From the NCBI GenBank assembly GCA_963966275.1, contig CAWZYQ010000067.1:1-19047 (forward strand): 19,047 bases of DNA. The letters are read 5' to 3'. Positions 7,619 through 15,389 of the stretch are shown piece after piece. Each line of letters opens with the position of its first letter. Position 1 is the first letter of the stretch. A program made the position numbers and the translations under genes. The notes beneath the pieces are model-generated. The model was not told where the DNA came from. It worked only from the letters and a program-made list of their open reading frames with translations, and did not search any database. Source of the stretch: UBA10427 sp003500135 (GTDB lineage: Bacteria; Bacteroidota; Bacteroidia; Cytophagales; Cyclobacteriaceae).

Positions 7619-9321
7619 ATCAATTGAAATTCGGATAGTTGTAAGAATTGTTGAAACATGGCTTTTAGCCTGTTTTCCACGGTTGACCGATACTCGTCGT
7701 TTTCCGGTTCGTTTATGTAATTATCCCAGGCATAGGTCCAATAGGCTTCGGACTGCTGACCAGACAATAAGGTGTCTTTAAGTGCATTAACCACTTCCTC
7801 ATTGATCTCAATTCCGAGAAAAAGCCCGCTGCAATCGTTGATCAGGTCGTATACATTACCCGGATTTTGCAACTTTGAAATAAAAGCCGGAAGGTCAACC
7901 AGGTGGTATACCAGGTAATCCTGTAGTTGCGCGCGTTTGGTGGCGGTATCCGTATTGATCCAGATTTTATCAAAGGTAGGCTGTTGATGATAGGCCTGCC
8001 ATCCAGCCACCGATGGCGGATCGCCAATTTCCTGACCCAATATGGCCAGCTGCCAGTACACATTTTCACCAAACTGATATTGAGCAGTGTAGTCGGCTGG
8101 AAATGCTATATCAAAGACACGCAAAAGAGATAAAACATGATCTAATGGGCTTTTGATATAGGCCCCCAGATTGGCGCTTTCATAGAAATGAGCGCTTTTC
8201 AACAATGCCTTCAATACCGGTTTTATTTCGTAATTGTTTGTTCTGAAAATTTCAGCCATAGGCCTGATAACATTCAATTCGGCATTGTCATCCACTTCGT
8301 GATACACAAAAAAATTGTATATCCTTCGACAGATGTAGCGCGCGGTCTCTTCATTCTCAAAAATCATTTCCAAAAGCTCCCCGGTCTCATTCTTACCATC
8401 CTGTCCTGACCGGCCGGAGATGACTCTATTATTATAAAAGGCTGAAAATTGCTTGTCATCTGTATCGTGCCCGTATTGATTGAATACGTACTGCGGTTCG
8501 CCTTCATTTTCCACAGTCTGCCAATCGACTGTCCATCCTGTCAAAACACGCGCAGCTTCATAAACATCTCCCTCTGTATAGTTAGAACCAGGGCCTTTTC
8601 CAAGTGTAAACAGTTCCTGTAATTCACGTGCATAGTTTTCGTCAGGGGCTTCTTTGACATTGTAAATACCATTGAGGAAAAACAGCATGGCAGGGTTGGT
8701 AGTGAGTTCACGAATTATGGTTTTATAATTGCCCAAAGCATGGGTATGCAGCATATTATAATATTGATAAGACATTTTGGCGATGAACAGATCAATAAAC
8801 TGTGTGGGTAATAAATTATGCCAAAACAGTGTCAATTTATGGTGAATAGATGCTTTCTGAGTCATCATATTGTTTATGATCCAGCCTTTCAGGGAAATCA
8901 ATCGGGCATATTCGATATCCAGATTGTATGGGGCAGTTGTCCATGTCCCGCCAGCCGGAACATCCGGATCAGGTGACTCAATAAGTTCATTGTAATTATT
9001 TACCGGAGGTGCAATTGCTTCTTCCTGATCCAATATTTCATTTACGGCTTCATTTAGTGGGATTGAGGTGAAATGGCTTAATTCACTTTGTTTTACTCCA
9101 AAAAGCGTCCTTTTTAGCAAATGAGCAGCTTGTGGTTCATCCCATAAACCGGTATATGGTTCCAGTCCTTTTGTGGTGCTTCTGGCGGGATGACCGGTCT
9201 TTTTTCCAGAAGTGTCAATGGGTCTTTCAAATACAATTTTCTTACACCTTCGGAGTTCTTCAAGTTTTTCTTTTTGGTAATTTCTGATTTGGTCCTGAAA
9301 TGATTTTAGTTGATCAGCCAT
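7615..9321 (-). CDS. DUF1800 family protein, partner of DUF1501
   Basis: The 568-residue protein matches DUF1800 (PF08811). It opens with a basic helix (residues 1-30) and no obvious signal peptide, then the domain entry motif AAHLLKRTLFG (65-75), HHKLTLFWHNLLPTQ (160-174) and the family signature DENYARELQELFTLG (227-241), followed by EAARVLTGW. Length is normal for the family. The function is unknown. The gene lies directly upstream of the DUF1501 gene, and its TGA stop (7617-7615) overlaps that start. The missing leader, beside a partner with a Tat-type leader, may mean that the two fold together in the cytoplasm and leave as one complex; this is inference. No clean promoter was found in the 471 bp upstream. 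Confidence 0.9.
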   Translation of the reverse strand: MADQLKSFQDQIRNYQKEKLEELRRCKKIVFERPIDTSGKKTGHPARSTTKGLEPYTGLWDEPQAAHLLKRTLFGVKQSELSHFTSIPLNEAVNEILDQEEAIAPPVNNYNELIESPDPDVPAGGTWTTAPYNLDIEYARLISLKGWIINNMMTQKASIHHKLTLFWHNLLPTQFIDLFIAKMSYQYYNMLHTHALGNYKTIIRELTTNPAMLFFLNGIYNVKEAPDENYARELQELFTLGKGPGSNYTEGDVYEAARVLTGWTVDWQTVENEGEPQYVFNQYGHDTDDKQFSAFYNNRVISGRSGQDGKNETGELLEMIFENEETARYICRRIYNFFVYHEVDDNAELNVIRPMAEIFRTNNYEIKPVLKALLKSAHFYESANLGAYIKSPLDHVLSLLRVFDIAFPADYTAQYQFGENVYWQLAILGQEIGDPPSVAGWQAYHQQPTFDKIWINTDTATKRAQLQDYLVYHLVDLPAFISKLQNPGNVYDLINDCSGLFLGIEINEEVVNALKDTLLSGQQSEAYWTYAWDNYINEPENDEYRSTVENRLKAMFQQFLQLSEFQLM

Positions 9322-9792
9322 ATGGAATTATGGGTTATCCGGCAATACTTTAACCTGAATCATGCATTGGCATTCTATTCCAAGTCCAAACTGCTTCAAT
9401 CTCAAGCGTTTATGAACATTTTGGTACTCACCGTGATGGTTAACCACGCCTCCGTGCCAAAATAACCCTAAACACTTGATCTTATTGCATTTTGGGCTTT
9501 CATGACGAATCCTAATGCATGATCCAGGTTTAATGAATAAAACCGGTAAGCTGGTCATGATTATACTTGATCCCGGTTTCAATAAACATACAAAAAATAA
9601 TAAAAACCCCTATAAATGGCTTCCGGCAAGTCGAAAATCCATAAGGGATTAAGCCTACAAAATTTTTTCTTTGAAAATATTGGGTTGTAGATTTTTGTGA
9701 TTGATTAAAAGGATTTATTTTATTCATTTATAGGATCAACCATTTAAATTTTATTAAGAAATAATCAATAGCGGTGTAGGTTCTAAATTAAT
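9322..9792. other. 471-bp intergenic stretch with an imperfect direct repeat
   Basis: This is the divergent gap between the DUF1800 gene (minus) and the broken outer-membrane gene (plus). It should hold promoters for both, but no full TTG/TAnnTTTG pair was found on either strand. An imperfect direct repeat is visible: TCATGA...GATCCAGGTTT (9500-9531) and TCATGA...GATCCCGGTTT (9555-9579), with further similarity after each copy. The right half (from about 9583) is much AT-richer than the neighbouring genes. A short minus-strand frame (9582-9328) shows no recognisable domain or leader and is not called. Confidence 0.4.
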
Positions 9793-10452
9793 GTGAATAT
9801 GAAAAAGATGCTTATTACAATTTCATTTATTTTCATTTCATTGTCACTTTTTAGTCAAGAAAAAATAAAAATTATCGGTAAAGTTGGATATGCAGGCATT
9901 GAAAATGGGAAACAGGATGGTATAATTTCTGGGTTCAATGTTGGATATTTATTGAAAAAGAAAACAACATTATTTATTGGCATTACACATTTAAGAAACA
10001 ATATTTTCCCGAATAAGAATGGTGTTATAGAAACAGGAACTCATTTATTTTCAACGCTACCGTCTGATAATGAATTGTATAATGATATTTTGCAGCATTA
10101 TTCAAATGGTGTATTGATTAATTATTATTCGTTTTCTTCCATTTCATTTGATTTTGGTTTGGAATATAAGTTATTACAAAATTCAAAGAACGATTTAAGT
10201 ATAGTTTTTAAAGGGGTATTAGCGAATCAAATAAAGCGCCGTCTATTTGCTAAAGAGATTTCTAGTACGGAAGTTACTATTAGCTCTACAGTCAACAATT
10301 ATAGGGGTATCGGATTTTCGCCTTAATAACGATATTATCGAACACTATACAAAACATTTTCTCTTGGTTGCTACGTTGAGATGACAATGTTTAATTCTGA
10401 TTTTTCGACAGATTATTTTGATTTGGGTTTATTGCTTTCTGTAGCATTATAA
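9793..10452 (+). pseudogene. Broken small outer-membrane beta-barrel protein
   Basis: The open part (177 residues, to the TAA at 10324) starts with a signal peptide (MKKMLITISFIFISLSLFSQ) and continues as amphipathic strands (FNVGYLLKKKTTLFIGITH, FDFGLEYKLL), as in an OmpW/OprF-like or PorT-like small barrel. The frame then degrades. Past the GGGG run at 10304-10307 the +1 frame reads VSDFRLNNDIIEHYTKHF. After about 10365 the original frame again reads LGCYVEMTMFNSDFS and ends in a barrel-type last strand (LGLLLSVAL, stop 10450). One extra G and one missing base nearby would rebuild a ~219-residue protein. Codon use is AT-rich compared with the intact genes, which suggests transfer or relaxed constraint. 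The barrel nature is likely; the family is not identified. Confidence 0.6.
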
Positions 10453-10483
10453 ATTAATAAAGAAACGCCAATCGAGTGTACGT

Positions 10484-10532
10484 TCCCGCCAGCAGTAACT
10501 GACGGGATGTGCCTACTGACGATAAAAGTCAG
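10484..10532. repeat. Doublet of small hairpins in the decayed zone
   Basis: The first hairpin pairs TCCCGcCAG (10484-10492) with CTGaCGGGA (10499-10507): eight pairs, one C/A mismatch and a 6-nt loop. The second pairs CTGAC (10516-10520) with GTCAG (10528-10532) around gataaaa. Both contain CTGAC. This GC-richer island sits in AT-rich DNA between two gene remnants, and CGTAC/GTACG motifs flank it (10477-10482 and 10556-10577). It could be a REP-like element, the end of a lost mobile element, or a terminator. No T run follows, and no second copy is present in the window. Confidence 0.35.
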
Positions 10533-10647
10533 CATTTTCAATCTCACACCAATTAGCGTACATGTCTCGTACTAAGCGGTTCATTGATGAAATAAAGAGC
10601 TAAAAATTATAGACACCAGGGTAAATACAAACAATTTATGGTATATT

Positions 10648-11025
10648 ATGTTCAATACAAATTGGAACTTGAACATTCAATTTCAACCGCCTTTGGAGAC
10701 TAATAGCAGCTTGTTAAATATTACGGCAGGGCTGGCGTTTGCGACACTAATTATTCTTGTTTGCTTTGAAGGTTTATCATTTTTGGTTCCAATGGCAAGG
10801 AACCGACCCATTGGTTGAGCAAAAATTAAGATAATCGATGATGATGAATACAAAACAGTTATGTCAGGGAGCCTAGTGGTTTTATTATTCCTCAATGCCG
10901 CTGTTTTCATAACTTTCTTCATTGGTAATTTCTTTTATTTTAAACCTGGCCAAATCTTCAATGATTTGATTGCCAAAGGGCAGAAAAGGATACAGGCAAT
11001 TAATGGCTTAGCTGAATTGGTGTAA
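10648..11025 (+). pseudogene. Remnant of an unrecognised membrane protein with in-frame TGA
   Basis: An open frame (open from 10591; first ATG 10648) encodes a TM segment (NITAGLAFATLIILVCF), then hits TGA at 10816-10818. The same frame goes on without another stop through AKIKIIDDDEYKT, a second strong TM (GSLVVLLFLNAAVFITFFIG) and FNDLIAKGQKRIQAINGL, to TAA at 11023-11025. Two TM segments and smooth reading on both sides of the TGA suggest one gene of at least 125 residues with a nonsense mutation. It lies in the same frame as, and 3 nt before, the AsmA start, so the two were probably an operon. I do not recognise the family. A short second protein could start at ATG 10861. Confidence 0.5.
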
Positions 11026-11028
11026 ATT

Positions 11029-13410
11029 ATGTATAGAGCAATAAAAACATTTCTAGTTGTTTTTTTACTGTTGATTGTAACTTTAGTCATTGTACTTTTT
11101 ATCCTTTCAAAGGAGCAATACCATACAGTCCACAAAAAGCTGGTAGAGACTATCCATGAAAAATTTGATGGTAATATACAATTTGAGGATTTTACCTTTT
11201 CATATTTACGCAGTTTTCCTCATGTACATTTGGGATTGACAGACATTACAATTCATGATAGCAATGGAGGTGTTTCGAGGTTAGCTGATCTGGATATTCT
11301 TCTCAATTTCAGGAAAATCTTGAAAAAGGAAATTGAGATTGAAAAGTTGTTAATCAAAGATGCTTTTTTTATATCGGAAATTGACAGCCTTGGAAATATG
11401 CCACACATTTTCCCAGCTGGGGAAAAATCTAAAAGTAAGAGTAGTATCCCACTTGTTCTCAACTCGCATGATGTTGAAATTGAGAACAGCAAAATTCACC
11501 TGGGCAATAAAGTAAAAGGCAATAAGCTATATATCAGTGTATCAAAAGGTTTATTCAATCTAGAGGTAGCAAATGAGACTATTGTTATTTCCGGCGATGC
11601 CGAAGCAAGCCTCGATACCCTGATCTCAAACCACAATCTTCTATTTTCAAATCAACCTGCCACATTACAGGATGCCGTATTTAAAATTGATCAGAAAACA
11701 GGCGTGAAGGAGCTTGAAGATGGGATTATCTTTGCACAAACACTCGAATTGATCCCAAAAATTAAAATGGAACCTCATGAAGAGGGACAATTGGTTGATC
11801 TATCTATTTCAAGTGAGGGTAATTTTGATACCTTTCTGGAACTATTTGAATTTCATTCAGGATTAGATCTTGCCCAGGTAAATAGCGATGCAAAACTATC
11901 CATGTCCTATATTCAGCACGGTATAGTCAGCCCCTTTTTGCGACCATATTCAGAAATTGACTTTGAGATCATTGACGCAGAGTTTAACGGAAGCGCTTTA
12001 CCTTTTCCGGTGAAGAATTTTTCAATTATTGGCAATCTAAACAATGGTGAATCCCATTCTCCGGAAACAACAGAGTTGGTAATTGATACCCTGCATGCAG
12101 AAGTAAGTGACAGTTATATCCATGGCAGGCTAAAACTTACCAACCTTAATGATCCCATTGTGAATGCGCATGTAATATCAAGTATTGATCTGGGCCATCT
12201 AATAAAAGAAAATGATAATTATTCCTTTTCCGGGCTGATTGATGCTGATCTATTTATCGATGGTAAAATAAGTGAATTAAGAAAACTGCATCTGGAAGGA
12301 AAGCAGCATGCTATTGGAAAGATCAATGCTCAGAACCTGAACATTCTGCTCAAGAATAAAGGCCATAGCATCAATCTTCTATATGGTTCTACCGTTCTAA
12401 ACAATCATATTTTTGAGGTCACAACAGTCGTGGGCGCTTTTAACGAATCTGTGTTCAATTTTCAGGGAGTATTTGATAACCTTGACGAATACCTAATAAG
12501 TGAGCAGGAAGAATTGATTGGAAATATCAGCCTGAATTTCAAAAAAATCGATTTGAACAATTTCAATGTTGAGAGGATTTCTGATAATTCAAATGCCGGG
12601 AGCAGCCAATTTAAACTTCCAAAGATGTCGATTGATGTTAATGTTACCGGCAAGGAAGTAGTCAGTGATTTTGGTACTTTCAGCAACTTTAAGTTAGACA
12701 GCAGGATAAACAGCAATGCAATTCTAATAAATGATTTAGTATTTGATCATCAGGAGGGTAAAGTGTTTGCCAATGCCGGAATATTTTTCGAGAATAACCA
12801 GATTGATTCCATAGTTGCCGATATTTCGGGTAAATTCAGGAAATTGATCTTTACTCCACAAAATGATGCTGCAAAACAGAAAAAAGAAGCATCTCCAGTA
12901 TCCTTTCCTACAAACATTTATGCAAATATCAATTTGGAAATCAATGAGGGTCAATTACTTAATATCCCCGTGCAAAATCTTCTTCTGGCATCAAATATCA
13001 ATGGGGATAAGATTTCTGTCCCAAACCTCTCTGTTGACGTATTCGGAGGTGAAACCCGGTTTTCCGGGCAAGTCCAATATAATAAAAAGGAAATCATTGA
13101 TGTGATTGCTAAGTGTGAAATGAATCTGGACCGTTTAGATCTTGGCAGCTATGTTAAAAAGCAAAATAAATCGAACCTTGATTCGAGCGCATTTTCGGTT
13201 GACAGATTACCGGCAAGAATGGATTTACAATTTATTGCCACGATAAATGAAATGATCTATGAAGATCAAATCCTTACAAATTTTCGTTGTGATGTAGAAA
13301 TAGCAAACGATCATATGGACTTAAAAAATTTAAAATCTACCCTCCCTTTTGGAAATTTTCAGCTTGCCCTAAAAGTGGAAGATTTGAGAAGTAAAAGTCC
13401 AAGCTATTAA
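11029..13410 (+). pseudogene. AsmA-family protein, N-terminal 793 residues, cut by in-frame TAA
   Basis: This is the N-terminal part of a large AsmA/TamB-like envelope protein. Residues 7-26 form an uncleaved TM anchor (LVVFLLLIVTLVIVLFIL), followed by the typical opening KFDGNIQFEDFTFSYLRSFPHVHLGLTDI and a long periplasmic repeat of beta-strands with the LxxLxLDLxxLLK-like AsmA rhythm. Such proteins bridge the inner and outer membranes and are implicated in lipid transport and outer-membrane integrity. The frame stops at TAA 13408-13410, yet reads on smoothly in the same frame for 325 more codons. The 793-residue part might still fold as a shortened anchored protein, but the C-terminal AsmA module is lost. 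The start follows the remnant above by 3 nt. Codon use is intermediate. Confidence 0.8.
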
Positions 13411-14385
13411 GGATCAATTGATTTGCACATTGATACACTCTATGTTGACAAATTCTTGAAATCAGAGGCATTGGGACTTCCGGATAATGATACAGGCAAA
13501 AAGGGAAAATCATCCGTCATGCCAAAAAAAATTTTCATTCCAAAATCACAATTGAAATTGAATACTACGGCAGATCGACTATATTATCAAAATGGCAGTG
13601 TTGATCAATTGCAGCTGGAAATTGTCTATGGTGAAGACGTAATTGATATAAAGCAACTTGATTTCTTTTTTGCTGACGGACACATCTCAACGAAAGGCAA
13701 GGTTTTCAATAGCGATGAGCATGCTTACCAGGCTTTTATAAACTCCACAGTTGAAGTTGTGGACATACAAAAGGCCCTATTATCTTTTAATGAATTCAAC
13801 CAGGCCGTATTTAATTCTGATAATTCACGTGGCAAACTATCGTGGGATTCTCAATTGTTCCTTACCCTCAATCATTCTTTTTTCCCAATCACCAGGGATA
13901 ATCTGTGGAAATTTGAGATTAGTTTACACGAGGGAGAATTTAAAAAAATTGAACCAATAGAAAAAGCATTGTTTTTTGTAGGGCATAAGGCCAAAGACGA
14001 TCTTGTTGTGAGTGAACTTGACATTGATGCTTATCTTTATGATGGCAAGGTCCTCTTTAGGGATGTTTTTATGAATGATAATATTGCTGATTTAGACCTC
14101 TTTGGTGAAGTAGATATTATTGATTCCCTTATTGATATTGGGATGGAAATCAGTCTTACTGACTTGCTCTTGGAATCAAAGAAAGAAAGAATGGCAGAGA
14201 CAAAAGCAAAAGAATCACATCTGGATTCAGATATGAAAGTGTTTCTGAAAATGCAGGGCCCTCTTGCAGAGCATAAACTAAAATTGAGCTCTGGAAGGAA
14301 ATTCAAGAAAAGCAGAAGCGATCTGGATAAACTGATAAATCAGGCAGAAGCATCCCTTGAGGCAAGAAAAAATCAGAAACAGTAA
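13411..14385 (+). pseudogene. AsmA-family protein, C-terminal part downstream of the nonsense codon
   Basis: In frame with the preceding segment, this reads GSIDLHIDTLYVDKFLKSEALG and continues through AsmA_2-like C-terminal sequence (YYQNGSVDQLQLEIVYGEDVIDIKQ split over strands, GKVLFRDVFMNDNIADLDLFGEVD) to a Lys-rich tail (SGRKFKKSRSDLDKLINQ, ending QKQ). The whole gene would be 1118 codons (11029-14385), a normal size for Bacteroidota AsmA proteins. The only in-frame start after the stop is a TTG at 13423, with no leader or TM anchor, so this part cannot reach the envelope on its own. One substitution in the TAA would restore the gene. TAA also ends intact genes here, which argues against programmed readthrough. 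Confidence 0.78.
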
Positions 14386-14433
14386 AATGCCCAGCGTAGG
14401 TTGATTGCCAGGTTAAAGGAACGTTCCGGTAGA

Positions 14434-14454
14434 ATAGATGTTATACACATCTAT
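14434..14454. repeat. Perfect 8-bp hairpin between convergent AsmA and GH17 genes
   Basis: ATAGATGT (14434-14441) pairs perfectly with ACATCTAT (14447-14454) around a 5-nt loop (tatac). It lies midway in the 117-bp gap between two convergent genes, where a bidirectional terminator is expected. It is AT-rich and lacks a T run on either strand, so termination would be weak at best. Confidence 0.35.
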
Positions 14455-14502
14455 CTATTGAGCCAGTGGTATAACGTCGTATCCAACGATGACAAGAAAC
14501 CG

Positions 14503-15387
14503 CTAAAATTTTAGTTTTTCGTTTTTATCCCAAAGGCCCCAATAAGCGCCTACATCACCTTCAGCGCCTACTTTCCAGGCTTCATCGAATGATGAGAAAT
14601 AAAAAATTTCAATATCTTCCTCTGCGGACCATCGCTGGGTATTGATAAAATATTTCATAAAATTTTCAGGAGACGGCTGGGCCCCCTCAAGTCCTGTTCC
14701 TTCACTGGGCCAACCGGTTTCAGATATTATAACCTTTTTCCCATTTGCCGCTCCTAGCGCCTGGTGGTACATATCTTTCATATACAACAATGAATAATCG
14801 ATATGGCAACCTTCCCAATAGGGGTAACAATTGGCCAGGATCACATCACATGCCTCGGTAATGTTCGGACGGGCGCCAAATTCGTAGTAGGCATCGACAT
14901 AGCCAACAGGGGTATCCGGTATTGCCTCTTTGACCTGGTAGATATACTGCAGGAGTTGCGCTTCTGTAAGTTCTTTTCTATACATCACTTCATTGCCAAC
15001 TGCGGCAATATCTACATGACCTTCATTGGTAACCTTTATGAGATTTTCAATTTCTTTCCGGTTAATTGCTTCATCTTCGCATAACCATGCGCCGACCAAT
15101 GTTTTCAACCCATACCCCTTGGCAACTTTTGCGATCAATTCATTTCCTTCTGTGCAGGAGAAAGACCGGATCCATTTCGTGTAGGGCGAGATGATCTGCA
15201 TTCTACGATGGATCTGTGCTTCAGTTAATTGATCACCGGGATTCTGACCTTCTTCATAGGGACTGAAGCATAAACCGTGCATGCCGGATTCCAGTACAAT
15301 TTTGAAAAGTCCTTCTAATTCCTCTGTCGTTTTTCCTTTAAAGGACTGGCCTGCCAGCGCAAGCATTTTTTCTGATCTTAAAGACAT
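14503..15387 (-). CDS. Stand-alone cytoplasmic GH17 family glucanase/glucanosyltransferase
   Basis: The 294-residue protein is a whole GH17 TIM barrel. The acid/base is E133 in AAVGNEV and the nucleophile is E223 in ISETGWPS; both are family hallmarks. Other conserved parts are HGLCFSPYEEGQNPGDQ (37-53), KWIRSFSCTEGNE, DVILANCYPYWEG and FYFSSFDEAWK. The family cleaves or transfers beta-1,3-glucans (laminarin, callose, cyclic beta-glucans). There is no signal peptide, so it should act in the cytoplasm, unlike secreted laminarinases. It starts 2 nt after the stop of the transporter-GH17 fusion and is similar to its GH17 domain along the full length (about 60% identical by eye), so it arose by tandem duplication. 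It is probably the last gene of the operon. Substrate and hydrolase versus transferase mode are unresolved. Confidence 0.9.
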   Translation of the reverse strand: MSLRSEKMLALAGQSFKGKTTEELEGLFKIVLESGMHGLCFSPYEEGQNPGDQLTEAQIHRRMQIISPYTKWIRSFSCTEGNELIAKVAKGYGLKTLVGAWLCEDEAINRKEIENLIKVTNEGHVDIAAVGNEVMYRKELTEAQLLQYIYQVKEAIPDTPVGYVDAYYEFGARPNITEACDVILANCYPYWEGCHIDYSLLYMKDMYHQALGAANGKKVIISETGWPSEGTGLEGAQPSPENFMKYFINTQRWSAEEDIEIFYFSSFDEAWKVGAEGDVGAYWGLWDKNEKLKF

Positions 15388-15389
15388 TT

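Noticed and set aside
7305..7781. 158-codon plus-strand frame
   Set aside because: It runs opposite the coupled DUF1800/DUF1501 junction, has shadow-like Arg/Ser-rich composition, and both genes below it have clear families.
9328..9582. Minus-strand 84-codon open frame upstream of DUF1800
   Set aside because: It has no recognisable domain, leader or start site, an odd Cys/His-rich composition, and lies where promoters are expected.
10816..10818. Selenocysteine or recoded TGA
   Set aside because: No SECIS-like hairpin follows, the local product is an unrecognised membrane protein, and neighbouring genes are broken by TAG and TAA as well. Simple decay explains all.
10683..10922. Minus-strand 79-codon frame
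   Set aside because: The plus strand here encodes clear TM segments across the TGA; the minus reading has no domain or context.
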